A DNA stretch of 64,000 nt from Massilia sp. BJB1822 (GCF_013369485.1 NZ_JABWEB010000001.1:620001-684000), one strand, 5' to 3'; shown: positions 25,613-33,830, numbered from the stretch's first letter. Made by a program: numbers and translations. Notes: generated by a model from the letters alone, not told the origin.

Positions 25613-26473
25613 TCAGCGCGGCTTGCGCGCGCTGACCGTCTGCAGGAAGCCGGCGGCCAGGCCGGCACGGTAGGGATGGCTGGCGGGGCGGTACAGGCGG
25701 GCGATCTTTTGCACATAGTCGCGCGTTTCGGCATAGGGCGGCACGCCGCCATAGCTGGCCACGGCTTTTTCACCGGCATTGTAGGCGGCGGCCACCAGCT
25801 GCACATTGCCTTCAAAGCAGGCCAGCAGCCATTGCAGATAGGCCAGGCCGCCGCGGATATTCGCTTCCGGATCGAAAGCATCCTTGACGCGGAAGCGCTG
25901 CGCCGTTTCCGGGATCAGCTGCATCAAGCCCTGGGCATTCTTGGGCGACACGGCTTTCGCATTGAAGCCCGATTCGACGGCGATCACCGCCATGGCGAAT
26001 TGCGGATCGATGTCGAACTGCGGCGCCAGCCGGTCCACCAGCACGCGCACGCTGCGGCTGGCCGCCACATATTCCGGCTCCGGCTCGAAATCGACCAGCA
26101 GCGGCGGATCGGGCGCCATGCAGTCGGGCAGGGCGGCGCCCGGCAGCAGCGGGGTCAGCGCGAGCATATTGCGCGCCTGGGCATGGCCCTGTTCTGCCGC
26201 CAGCGCGAACAGGCGGCCCGCCGTGGCGTCGCTGCGCGCCACCCCGCGCCCATTGGCATACATCCAGCCCAGCGCATACTGGGCTTCCGGCGCGCCGAGC
26301 CTGGCGGCGCGGCAATACAGGGTGGCCGCCTGCGGCAGGTCGCGCGGCAGGCCTTCGCCATGCTCGTGGCGCACTGCCTGCTCGGTCAGCACCTGCGCAT
26401 TCTGGGCGCAGGCGGCTGCCGCGCCGAGTAAACCCAGCAATAAGGGCAAGGGAGGGAAGGGACTAGCAGCCAT
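25613..26473 (-). CDS. Lytic transglycosylase with Sel1-like repeats
   Basis: 286 residues: signal peptide (hydrophobic PLPLLLGLLGAAAACA), two Sel1-like/TPR repeats (about 40-125, e.g. EAQYALGWMYANGRGVA), and a C-terminal SLT domain with the catalytic Glu in AMAVIAVESGFNAKAVSPKN, the AQGLMQLIPETA motif, and VAAAYNAGEKAV. It should cleave peptidoglycan glycan strands in the periplasm, possibly to make room for an envelope assembly. The open frame runs much further upstream into the GAF gene, but the signal peptide fixes the start at 26473. It lies 8 bp after the GAF gene on the same strand. Confidence 0.85.
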   Translation of the reverse strand: MAASPFPPLPLLLGLLGAAAACAQNAQVLTEQAVRHEHGEGLPRDLPQAATLYCRAARLGAPEAQYALGWMYANGRGVARSDATAGRLFALAAEQGHAQARNMLALTPLLPGAALPDCMAPDPPLLVDFEPEPEYVAASRSVRVLVDRLAPQFDIDPQFAMAVIAVESGFNAKAVSPKNAQGLMQLIPETAQRFRVKDAFDPEANIRGGLAYLQWLLACFEGNVQLVAAAYNAGEKAVASYGGVPPYAETRDYVQKIARLYRPASHPYRAGLAAGFLQTVSARKPR

Positions 26474-26481
26474 GATGCGAC

Positions 26482-27249
26482 TCAGTGCAGGGCGCCATCC
26501 TCGCGGCGCGCGGCGCGTTCGCTGTGGCGTTGCAGATTGCTGTTCAACTGGGTGATGATTTCCGAGGCTGCCTGCACGATCTGGGCCGAGTCGAAGCCGG
26601 CCCGGGTCATCTCCTTGAAGAAGGACTTGGCCAGGATGCGCGCGATCTGGTCGGGCCGCTGGTAGGCGGTGACGCCGCTGTCTTCCACCTTGCCGCGCAC
26701 GTCCTGCAGCATGGCCAGCTGGGTGAAGCGCGAGTTGAGGATGCTTTGCAACTGCTGCACCTGGATCGACTTGCCGATGAAGAGGGCGATCACATCGAGC
26801 AGATGCAGGTCGACCGAGCTGAAGCAAGCTTTGTTCTGGCTGCAGCTTGCATTGAGCATGCCGATCACCTTGGCATCGATGCGGATCGGCGCCAGCATCA
26901 GGCTGCGGCGCGGATCGCTGGCGCGGCGCGCCAGGTGGGCGAACTGGGAATTGGCGATGTCCTCCACCAGCAGCGAGCGGCCGCTGGCCAGCACATGGCC
27001 GGCGATGCCTTCGCCGCGCCCCACCTTCACTTGCAGGGCGGCCGCCGGCAGCGGGCCGTGGCTGGCGCATACGCTCATGCGCATCTCCTCGCCGTCGCCA
27101 TCGTTCAGCAGCATCACCGAACAGGTTTCGGCGCCGACCAGGGCGGCCGTCATCGCCGCCTGCTCATTGAGGTTGTCGCTGAGCGAGCCGCTGGCCAGGA
27201 ACTGCGACATATCCTGCAGCTTGATCAACAGGTTTTCGGTTTGATTCAT
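26482..27249 (-). CDS. GAF domain-containing protein
   Basis: 255 residues from ATG 27249 (MNQTENLLIKLQDMSQ). A single GAF domain occupies about residues 15-165 (CSVMLLNDGDGEEMRMSVCA, GRGEGIAGHVLASGRSLLVE, PIRIDAKVIGMLNASCS), followed by a helical tail. GAF domains bind small ligands or mediate dimerisation; no output domain (HTH, kinase, GGDEF) is present. The longer open frame upstream to 27528 lacks similarity and is ignored. It lies 100 bp after the nucleotidyltransferase gene and just before the transglycosylase gene. Role unknown; possibly a free-standing sensor. Confidence 0.75.
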   Translation of the reverse strand: MNQTENLLIKLQDMSQFLASGSLSDNLNEQAAMTAALVGAETCSVMLLNDGDGEEMRMSVCASHGPLPAAALQVKVGRGEGIAGHVLASGRSLLVEDIANSQFAHLARRASDPRRSLMLAPIRIDAKVIGMLNASCSQNKACFSSVDLHLLDVIALFIGKSIQVQQLQSILNSRFTQLAMLQDVRGKVEDSGVTAYQRPDQIARILAKSFFKEMTRAGFDSAQIVQAASEIITQLNSNLQRHSERAARREDGALH

Positions 27250-27349
27250 GGCGGCTGCCTTGCACAAAATCCGTGCACCTATTGTAGCAAGCCCTGCTTG
27301 CGGCACCGTTGTATTTGCGTAGGCGGCGCTGTGGTTTTTGCGCCCGGTT

Positions 27350-28498
27350 TCAGGCCGGCGCCGCTTCCCGCGGCGAGAGGAAAGCCTTGTGGAATAAATG
27401 GCGCGCCAGCAGCAGCGGCGGCATGCGCAGCCAGTTGGCGCGGATGTACAGCAGGAAGCGCGCGGCCGGCGTGAAGGCATCCTGGCAGCTGGCGTGGTCG
27501 GGCAGCAGGGCGCGCGCGAACAGCGCATCCATCAGGGCCAGCAGGGCGGCGCCGGGACGGCCGCTGTCGCAGGCGGCGCTGGCGCTGGCCGGCACCGGCG
27601 TGGCCAGCAGGCGCTGGCAGTAGCGCAGCGCGTAGAACAGGGGCCGCTGCAGATGCAGTTGCACGGCGCGCTGCGCCAGCTCGTCCCAGAAGCCGGGCTG
27701 GGCGCCGAAGTGCAGCAGCAGGCCGTGGATGTCGGCCAGGTCGCGCAAGCCGTTATTCAGTTCGCCGTCGTGGAATAAATGGGTGGCGCTGTGCAGCACC
27801 ATATCGGCCGGGGCGAAGGTCAGCAAGCCGGCGTCGTCCGGCAGCGCCACGGCGGCGGCGCGCAGCAGGCGCGGGTCGGGCTGCAGCGCCGCCGTGCGCG
27901 GCAGGATGGCGTGGTGCACATCGATCAGGCTTTCGCGCCGCATATGCTGCATGGGCGGCAGCTCGTGCATCCATTCGCGGTAGTAGCGCTGGTCGTAGGC
28001 GTCGTGGTGGGTGCTGGCCCAGCCGGCCAGCATCAGCGCCGCCTCCACCTGATCCAGATCGCTTTCCGCCACCAGGATATCGATGTCGGAAAACAGGCGG
28101 CCCTGGGCCGGCGGCAGGCCGGCCAGCGTATACGCCGCGCCCTTGAGCAGGATGATGGGAATGCCGAGATCGCGCAGCGCCAGACGGATGCGCCGCACTT
28201 CCCAGCGCACGGCCTGGCGGTGGCGCTCTCCCAGCACGCCGGCCCAGTCCAGCTGTTCGCGCGCGGCGGCCGGAATCGCCGTCAGCAGGCCGCGCGCCTG
28301 CAGCAGCGCATGCAGGGCCGCCATCAGGTTGGCGCTGCCGGCCTGGCGCAGCAGCAGATCCCAGTCGGCCGGCGTCAGCGCGCCTGCCTGTTCGGGACGG
28401 CTCAAGACGGTCAGCAGCAGGGGCGGGGCGGGCGGCAAAGTGGTCGTGTGCTTAAAGTGGCGGTGGCGGCAGCCGGTCGAAAGCGTCCAGCGCTTCAT
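27350..28498 (-). CDS. Nucleotidyltransferase family protein of the HPr-rel-A cassette
   Basis: Up to 382 residues. The nucleotidyltransferase core is RLALRDLGIPIILLKGAAYT followed by GRLFSDIDILVAESD, with the metal-binding Asp pair at 138 and 140; the rest is helical (ESLIDVHHAILP, LHSATHLFHDGELNNGLRDL). This family transfers an NMP or similar group to an unknown acceptor and recurs beside HprK-like kinases and PqqD-like proteins. The annotated ATG overlaps the kinase gene by 47 bp and has no good ribosome site; a TTG at 28438 (LPPAPP...) is an alternative start. Last gene of the four-gene cassette. Confidence 0.72.
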   Translation of the reverse strand: MKRWTLSTGCRHRHFKHTTTLPPAPPLLLTVLSRPEQAGALTPADWDLLLRQAGSANLMAALHALLQARGLLTAIPAAAREQLDWAGVLGERHRQAVRWEVRRIRLALRDLGIPIILLKGAAYTLAGLPPAQGRLFSDIDILVAESDLDQVEAALMLAGWASTHHDAYDQRYYREWMHELPPMQHMRRESLIDVHHAILPRTAALQPDPRLLRAAAVALPDDAGLLTFAPADMVLHSATHLFHDGELNNGLRDLADIHGLLLHFGAQPGFWDELAQRAVQLHLQRPLFYALRYCQRLLATPVPASASAACDSGRPGAALLALMDALFARALLPDHASCQDAFTPAARFLLYIRANWLRMPPLLLARHLFHKAFLSPREAAPA

Positions 28499-29372
28499 CC
28501 AGCACGCTGTAGTGGAAATTGTAGCTCAGGCTGCGCTCGACCAGGCCGCCCAGCGCCGTGAAGCCGTGCGCGCCCAGCAGGCTGTAGTTGAAGCAGTTCT
28601 GCGCCAGCTGCATGAAGGCGTGGGCCGGCGCCAGCGGTTCCAGCGCGGTGGCGGCGCCGGCCTCGTAGCGCGGGAATATCACCCAGGCCGGCTGCGCCGT
28701 CTCGCCGCTGCGCGCGATGCTGGCGGCGGGCGCGCGCATATGCGCCACCGTGCCTTTCACGGTATCGGTGACGGGCCGGCTCATGACGGCTTGCGGCACA
28801 TAGCGGGCGATGATGTCGATCGAGGCATTCTTCAGGCTGACGGGACGCGGCAGCGGATGCAGCAAGCCATCGTCCAGGCGCAGCAGGGTCAGTTCGTCCG
28901 ACAGCAGGCGCCAGCCGCCGCGCCCCACCAGGGCCGCGCACAAGGTGCTCTTGCCGGAGCCGGGCGGCGCCGGCAGGATCAGGGCGCGCCCGCCTTTTTC
29001 GACCACGGCGGCGTGCACGATCAGGTAGCGGTTGGCACGGCTCGACACGCACCAGTTCAAGCCCCACTCGAACATGGGGAAGGCCTGGTCCAGCGGCAGC
29101 GGCTTGAAGATCGAGCGGCGGTCGTACAGCAGCTTGACCTGGGGCTTGATCCAGCGCCGCGCATTCAGTGGACGCACCAGCTGCAAATGGAAATCGGCGA
29201 AGTCGTCCTTCGTCAGCAGCGGATAGTCGGCATACAGCAGGGCGATGCCTTCGGCCAGGCTGGGGATGGCGCTGTGCAGGCAGGTGGTGAAGGCGCCGGT
29301 GCGCAGGCGGATGCCGGCGCCGGCCAGTTGCGCGGCGAGTTCGGCGCGCGCCAGGGAGCCGACGTTCAGCAT
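28452..29372 (-). CDS. HprK-related kinase A
   Basis: 306 residues related to the C-terminal kinase half of HPr kinase/phosphorylase. The P-loop is LPAPPGSGKSTLCAALVG (residues 134-150), preceded by the family His in YLIVHAAVVEKGG (His120) and followed by LLSDELTLL. No phosphotransferase-system genes are nearby, so the substrate is probably not HPr. HprK-like kinases of this type occur with a PqqD-like protein, and some in lasso-peptide clusters phosphorylate the precursor peptide. It overlaps the PqqD-like gene by 7 bp. Confidence 0.85.
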   Translation of the reverse strand: MLNVGSLARAELAAQLAGAGIRLRTGAFTTCLHSAIPSLAEGIALLYADYPLLTKDDFADFHLQLVRPLNARRWIKPQVKLLYDRRSIFKPLPLDQAFPMFEWGLNWCVSSRANRYLIVHAAVVEKGGRALILPAPPGSGKSTLCAALVGRGGWRLLSDELTLLRLDDGLLHPLPRPVSLKNASIDIIARYVPQAVMSRPVTDTVKGTVAHMRAPAASIARSGETAQPAWVIFPRYEAGAATALEPLAPAHAFMQLAQNCFNYSLLGAHGFTALGGLVERSLSYNFHYSVLDEALDAFDRLPPPPL

Positions 29373-29620
29373 GGCTCGACCAGATCGAGTTCCTGCAGAT
29401 CGGCCAGCAGGTCGGCGGCGTCTTCCGCCTCGGGCAGGGACAGGCGCTGCGCCAGCGCCGCCGCGTCGGCCTCCGCTTCGCGCAAGGCCAGCAGCAGCTG
29501 CATGGCCGCAGCCGTGAGCAGATGGGTGTCGCCGGACAGGCTGTTGTAGACCACGTACTCCTCGGCCCAGCCACGGTGCAGCAGGGTTTGGCCGGGCGCC
29601 AGTCGCCAGCGCTGGGCCAT
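29366..29620 (-). CDS. PqqD-family peptide chaperone of the HPr-rel-A system
   Basis: An 84-residue winged-helix PqqD-like protein: VVYNSLSGDTHLLTAAAMQL, then the C-terminal helix LLADLQELDLVEPC. PqqD-like domains (RiPP recognition elements) bind leader peptides and present them to modifying enzymes. It is encoded directly after the secreted 196-aa protein (stop and start share one base, TGATG) and before the HprK-like kinase, which makes the 196-aa protein its likely client. Size and motif match the HPr-rel-A PqqD type. Confidence 0.83.
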   Translation of the reverse strand: MAQRWRLAPGQTLLHRGWAEEYVVYNSLSGDTHLLTAAAMQLLLALREAEADAAALAQRLSLPEAEDAADLLADLQELDLVEPC

Positions 29621-30210
29621 CAGTACATCGTGCCCTGCAGGTACTCGGAGATCTTGTCGCTATACCATTTCACGCCGGCGGTGGGCTGGTAATAGCCTTT
29701 GCTCTGGAACTCGCTCCAGATCTTTTTCAGCATGTCTTCGGTGAGGAAGGTGGACAGGCCGGCCTTCACATTCAGCCAGGCCGCCGTCAGGTAGGCGCCG
29801 ACATAGCTCTGCGGGTAGTCGTAGCTCTGGCCCTTGAGCATATTCATCATCGTGCTGGTGCCATAGGTTTTGCTGTTGGCGTAGTTGCAGCTGAAGATGT
29901 TGGCAAACTTCTTGCCCGAGGTGCCGCTGGGCCAGCTGTGGCTGGCCCAATAGCTCGGCACGCGGCCGGCGCAGACCGGCTTCGGACCGCGGTAGCTTTG
30001 CAGGCCGCCCGACAAGGAGCCGGATGGCGTGGTGCAAATTTCGCAGGCCATGCCGGGGGTGCTGTTGATGGTCAGCAGAACGCCGGTGGCGGCGAGGCCG
30101 GCCTTGCCGAGCCGGCGGCGCGCCGCGCCATGCGGCGGCAGTGGGGTGGAGGCGGTGTCCGCTGCCTGGGGCAGGCCGGAAGCTCCATCTTGCTGTTCTC
30201 GCTTAGACAC
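29620..30210 (-). CDS. Putative secreted client protein of the HprK/PqqD cassette
   Basis: A 196-residue protein I do not recognise as a named domain. A long hydrophilic leader (about 1-30) precedes a basic patch RRRLGKAG, a hydrophobic stretch (AGLAATGVLLTI) and a possible cleavage site near PGMACEIC. The pattern resembles a twin-arginine or Sec signal with an extended n-region. The mature part is rich in Tyr, Ser and Lys, with three or four cysteines (CEIC, PVCAG, FSCNYA), and ends YSDKISEYLQGTMY. As first gene of the cassette it is the best candidate for the peptide bound by the PqqD-like protein and modified by the kinase or nucleotidyltransferase. It has its own sigma-54 promoter. The role is inference from context only. 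Confidence 0.65.
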   Translation of the reverse strand: MSKREQQDGASGLPQAADTASTPLPPHGAARRRLGKAGLAATGVLLTINSTPGMACEICTTPSGSLSGGLQSYRGPKPVCAGRVPSYWASHSWPSGTSGKKFANIFSCNYANSKTYGTSTMMNMLKGQSYDYPQSYVGAYLTAAWLNVKAGLSTFLTEDMLKKIWSEFQSKGYYQPTAGVKWYSDKISEYLQGTMY

Positions 30211-30236
30211 GACAATTCCTTAAAAAAACCGACCAT

Positions 30237-30302
30237 TCACTCAGCAACTCAGTGCTCTGGAATGAAGCAATTACCATTCCAATAGTCACTCGGCAACTCA
30301 GT
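30237..30302. repeat. Direct repeat pair flanking the sigma-54 promoter
   Basis: TCACTCAGCAACTCAGT (30237-30253) and TCACTCGGCAACTCAGT (30286-30302) differ at one of 17 bases and lie 49 bp apart. One copy is just upstream of the -24 element, the other just downstream of the predicted transcription start. Could be sites for a second regulator. Confidence 0.55.
30266..30281 (-). promoter_or_regulatory. Sigma-54 promoter of the HprK/PqqD cassette
   Basis: On the minus strand TGGAATGGTAATTGCT matches TGGCACG-N4-TTGCW with two mismatches and exact spacing. The start would be near 30255, giving a leader of about 45 nt to ATG 30210, nearly the same as at the PEP-CTERM gene. Confidence 0.62.
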
Positions 30303-30375
30303 CCATCAATAAATCAAGGACTTAGCCTTGGGCCGCAAGGAAAATCTGGCAGCGGCCTTTGCACGGGATCAAAAA

Positions 30376-30393
30376 CTGTAAGATTCTTCGACA
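30376..30393 (-). promoter_or_regulatory. Putative PrsR/PEP-CTERM box upstream of the HprK/PqqD cassette
   Basis: Minus strand reads TGTCGAAGAATCTTACAG, matching TGTCG-N7-TTACAG exactly and in the same orientation to its gene as the boxes at 24312 and 24459. It lies 94 bp upstream of the sigma-54 element. This links the cassette to the PEP-CTERM regulon. Confidence 0.6.
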
Positions 30394-30417
30394 TTGTACG
30401 AAAGTAAGTTCACGACG

Positions 30418-31047
30418 TCAGAAGAAACTTTCGGGCACCACCAGAATGTCGCCGGGACGCATCGGAACATTGGCGGAGATGTCACCGTTTTTGATCAGGT
30501 CGTCCAGCCGGACCTTGAACTGTTGCTGTTTCCCGTCAACTTTACGGATGATACTGGCCTTGTTGCCGGAGGCGAATTCGGTCACGCCGCCGACGGCGAT
30601 CAGCACGTCCATCAGCGACATGTCGCGGCGGTAAGGCAGGGACTGCGGCCGCGCCGCCTGGCCGATCACGCGGATCTGCTCGTTATACGTGCCGACGAAG
30701 CCGGTCACGATCACCGTCACCACCGGCTGCTGGATGTATTTGGCCAAGGCTTTTTCGATATCGCGCGCCAGCTGGGTCGAGGTCTTGCCGCTCGCTTCCA
30801 GGTCTTCCACCAGCGGCGTGGTGATCTTGCCGTCCGGCCGCACCGGTACCGAGCCCGACACTTCCGGATTACGCCAGACCGTGATGTTCACATTGTCGCC
30901 CGGCCCGATCAGGTAATCGGCTTCCGGCGTGGGGCCGGCGTCGGTCAGCGGCGGATGGGAGGTGGCGCAGCCGCTCAGCGCCAGGGCGCCCAGCAGCAGG
31001 GCAGTAGCGGACAGCCATTTGCTCAGTTTGAGGTGCAGAGTATTCAC
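30418..31047 (-). CDS. XrtA-associated polysaccharide export lipoprotein (Wza/EpsA-like)
   Basis: 209 residues: a lipoprotein signal peptide ending in LSGC (Cys27), a Poly_export domain starting EADYLIGPGDNVNITVWRNP and VRPDGKITTPLVEDLEASGK, then an SLBB-like region (EQIRVIGQAARPQSLPYRRD) ending PMRPGDILVVPESFF. It should form or line the outer-membrane EPS export channel. It is the short exosortase-type exporter rather than full-length Wza (about 360 residues). Unusually, it is on the opposite strand to the chain-length gene at 32274, with a protease gene between them. Confidence 0.88.
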   Translation of the reverse strand: MNTLHLKLSKWLSATALLLGALALSGCATSHPPLTDAGPTPEADYLIGPGDNVNITVWRNPEVSGSVPVRPDGKITTPLVEDLEASGKTSTQLARDIEKALAKYIQQPVVTVIVTGFVGTYNEQIRVIGQAARPQSLPYRRDMSLMDVLIAVGGVTEFASGNKASIIRKVDGKQQQFKVRLDDLIKNGDISANVPMRPGDILVVPESFF

Positions 31048-31198
31048 GTCAATCTCCTTGTTAATCCCGCGCAGCCGGGCAAGCCAAAATATTATTGTAC
31101 GGAAAGGAATGCTTACGATGGGGAATGCTTAAGTATTTTAATTTTGGCAAGTATATTGTATATCGGATAGGTCGCCTGATGAGCTTGCTTGTTGCGAT

Positions 31199-32017
31199 TT
31201 ATTTGCCGCCGGGCCGTCCATTTAGTAATTGCTGCACATAAATGGACGGGATGGCATAGCTGATGCCGCTGGGATTGCTGATGGCATTTTCCTTCAAGCC
31301 TTTGACGAAGCCCATATTAATGACGGCATACACGGTGCCGCTTTCCGGATCGTAGACCGGGCTGCCGCTATTGCCGGGATAGGCCGTGCCGTCGAGCTGG
31401 AAGATATGGAAGGGCGCGCGCTGCAGCTGGGTGATCAGGCGCGCGTCGAGGCGGCTGGAATTCAGCGGCGGCAAGACCATGGGCGTGATGGCCGACAGCG
31501 TGGCGCGGTGGGTGACGCGGTTCAGGCCCAGCGTCATGCCCAGGGGGAAGCCGGTAAACGCCAGTGCCTGGCCCTCGGCCAGGCTGTCCGACGGTCCCAG
31601 CTGCAGGGCCGGCAGGGGCGCGCCGCTCAGGCGCAAATGCACCAGATCGTGCTCGCGGTCGACCGCGCTGACGGTCGCGGGACGAAACTCCAGCTTGTCG
31701 CCCGCGCCGGTGACGATGCCCAGGGTTTCCTTGCGTTCGATATCAAGAATATCGGGAATGGCGTGGGCGTTGCTGATCACCGACAGGCCGTCGCCCACCA
31801 CGAAGCCGGTGGCGACAAAGGCGATGGCCGGGCTGCGCGTGCGCAGATAGGTGCCGACCCCGACCACCGAAGGCTTGATGCTGGCAATAACATGCGGAAA
31901 GTCGCTGGCGCGCGCCGGCGGCGCCAGGCTCGCCAGCGGCGCGGCCAGCAGGGCGGCAGTGACTAGCAGCAGCGTCCGCCGCGTGCCATTGCGCGGGAAA
32001 GGGCGTAGGATTTTCAT
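31199..32017 (-). CDS. Secreted trypsin-like serine protease
   Basis: 272 residues with a Sec signal peptide (RRTLLLVTAALLAAPLASLA) and a chymotrypsin-fold protease domain like the DegP core. The triad is His85 (VISNAHAIPD), Asp124 (VDREHDLVHL) and Ser217 (AYPGNSGSPVYDP). There is no PDZ domain, unlike DegP/DegS. It should act in the periplasm or outside the cell, perhaps on EPS-associated or sorted proteins. It is 151 bp upstream of the export lipoprotein gene on the same strand, and divergent from the main XrtA operon. Confidence 0.85.
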   Translation of the reverse strand: MKILRPFPRNGTRRTLLLVTAALLAAPLASLAPPARASDFPHVIASIKPSVVGVGTYLRTRSPAIAFVATGFVVGDGLSVISNAHAIPDILDIERKETLGIVTGAGDKLEFRPATVSAVDREHDLVHLRLSGAPLPALQLGPSDSLAEGQALAFTGFPLGMTLGLNRVTHRATLSAITPMVLPPLNSSRLDARLITQLQRAPFHIFQLDGTAYPGNSGSPVYDPESGTVYAVINMGFVKGLKENAISNPSGISYAIPSIYVQQLLNGRPGGK

Positions 32018-32070
32018 GGGAACACGATAGCAGATTTTTCAATTAACTCTATGCATGACGGGCTTTGCAT

Positions 32071-32087
32071 CAATATAATTGATATTG
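32071..32087. promoter_or_regulatory. Inverted repeat in the divergent region before the XrtA operon
   Basis: CAATAT-AATTG-ATATTG, perfect 6-bp arms, in the 256-bp AT-rich space between the protease gene (minus) and the chain-length gene (plus). A possible operator. I see no sigma-54 element here. Confidence 0.3.
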
Positions 32088-32273
32088 CTCATTGGAAAAC
32101 ATTATTCCCGCTGTCTGTAGAATGCAACGCGGGCCGCGCAAGGCTTAATTCGAACAGGAAATTAATAGCAACGAGCAAGGCTTTCTGCGGTATGATAGAG
32201 CTGATCGATGCAATTTAAGCAATAATCAGCTTCGGTTTTCCGGCGCATCACACCTTTCCCGCAGGTAATTGAA

Positions 32274-33803
32274 ATGGCAGAACTGACAGCCCTGATCCTC
32301 ACTTTCCTGAAAGCGATCGGGAAGTATCGCTGGTATGCGGTGATTATTACCTGGACGGTGGCCATCGTCGGCTGGGCCGTGGTCTACCGCCTGCCCAACG
32401 ATTACCAGGCGTCGGCCCGCGTCTACGTCGATACCCAAAGCATCCTCAAGCCGCTGCTGGCGAATATGACGACTATGCCGAACGTCGACCAGCAGGTGCT
32501 GTTCATGCGCCGCACCCTGATCAGCCGCCCGAATGTGGAGCGGGTGATGCGCATGGTCGATCTCGACATCAAGGCCAAGACCGTCAGCGAGCATGAAAAA
32601 CTGGTCGACGAGCTGATGGCTCAGATCAAGGTCGGCGGCACCGAACGCGATGACATTTACACCATTTCCTACAATAATCCGAATCCCAAGCTGGGCAAGG
32701 ATGTGGTGCAGTCCCTGCTTACCATCTTCGTCGAGGGCAGCTTCGGCAGCAAGAAGCAGGATTCGGAAAAAGCCGTGCAGTTCATCGACGACCAGATCAA
32801 GAGCTATGAGGAAAAGCTGGCCGGCGCCGAGAACGCGCTCAAGGAATTCAAGCTCAAGTACATGGGCCTGCTGCCGCGCCAGGGCGGCGACTTCACTTCC
32901 AGCGTGGGCGAGCTGTCCGACAAGCTGAGCCAGGCCCGCCTGGAGCTGCTGGAAGCGGAACAGGCGCGCAACGCCATCAAGCGCCAGATCGCGGGCGAGG
33001 ACATGGCGCCGGTGTCGGCCGCCGAGCGCGAAGTGGTGAATCCGGAAATCGATGGCCGCATCTCGGCGCTGAACAAGCAGCTCGACCAGCTGCGCATGCA
33101 GTTCACCGAAGAGCATCCCGACATCCTGTCGACCAAGCGCCTGATCGCGCAGCTGGAGACGCGCAAGAAGGATGAGGCCAAGAAGAGCCGCAGCAGCGGC
33201 GATCCGGGCGCCAACTACAGCCCCATGCTGCAGCAGATGAATGTGGCGCTGTCGGTGGAAGAGGCGCGCATCGCCTCGCTCAAGGCGCGCGTCGGCGAGT
33301 ACAGCTCGCGGCTGGAGCGCATGCGCTCGCAAAGCAGCCTGGCGCCGGAAGTGGAAGCGCAACTGGCCCAGCTCAACCGCGACTACGCGATCAACAAGGA
33401 TAACTACGAGAAGCTGGTGGGCCGGCGCGAAGCGGCCAAGCTGTCCGGCGACCTGAGTACGGCGACCGATATGCTGACCTTCCGCGTCATCGACCCGCCC
33501 ACGGCGCCGATCACGCCGACCGGGCCGCAACGACCGCGCCTGTATTCCCTGGTCTTCGTCGGCGCCCTCCTGGCCGGCCTCGGCGTGGCCCTGTTGCTGA
33601 GCCAGGTCCGTCCGACCTTCCTCAGCCAGAGCAGCCTGCGCGACGTCACCGGCATGCCCATCCTGGGCACCATCGGCATGAACTGGACCGAGCAGCAGAA
33701 AGTCATGCGCAAGCGCCGCCTGTATGCCTTCGGCCTGTCCGTCTTCACCTTATTCACGGCTTATGGCGGCGTGCTGGCCGCGGCCCTGCTCCGTCCGCTG
33801 TAA
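32274..33803 (+). CDS. XrtA system polysaccharide chain-length determinant (Wzz-like)
   Basis: 509 residues: N-terminal transmembrane segment (WYAVIITWTVAIVGWAVVYR), a long periplasmic coiled coil (about 150-400, e.g. SYEEKLAGAENALKEFKLKY), a C-terminal membrane segment after the proline motif PPTAPITPTGPQRPR, and a further hydrophobic end (near 485-505). This is the co-polymerase family that sets EPS length and couples to a separate tyrosine kinase (next gene). It is the first gene of the long plus-strand XrtA operon. Confidence 0.9.
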   Translation: MAELTALILTFLKAIGKYRWYAVIITWTVAIVGWAVVYRLPNDYQASARVYVDTQSILKPLLANMTTMPNVDQQVLFMRRTLISRPNVERVMRMVDLDIKAKTVSEHEKLVDELMAQIKVGGTERDDIYTISYNNPNPKLGKDVVQSLLTIFVEGSFGSKKQDSEKAVQFIDDQIKSYEEKLAGAENALKEFKLKYMGLLPRQGGDFTSSVGELSDKLSQARLELLEAEQARNAIKRQIAGEDMAPVSAAEREVVNPEIDGRISALNKQLDQLRMQFTEEHPDILSTKRLIAQLETRKKDEAKKSRSSGDPGANYSPMLQQMNVALSVEEARIASLKARVGEYSSRLERMRSQSSLAPEVEAQLAQLNRDYAINKDNYEKLVGRREAAKLSGDLSTATDMLTFRVIDPPTAPITPTGPQRPRLYSLVFVGALLAGLGVALLLSQVRPTFLSQSSLRDVTGMPILGTIGMNWTEQQKVMRKRRLYAFGLSVFTLFTAYGGVLAAALLRPL

Positions 33804-33830
33804 GAGCGGGCCACCTGATGGAGAGTCCAA

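Noticed and set aside
26474-27070. Extension of the lytic transglycosylase frame upstream to 27070
   Set aside because: The added part reads through the GAF gene in another frame; the signal peptide begins at 26473.
31062-31085. TTTTGGCTTGCCCGGCTGCG on the minus strand as a sigma-54 promoter of the export gene
   Set aside because: The -12 element is offset by one base and reads GCTGC rather than TTGC; no upstream box.
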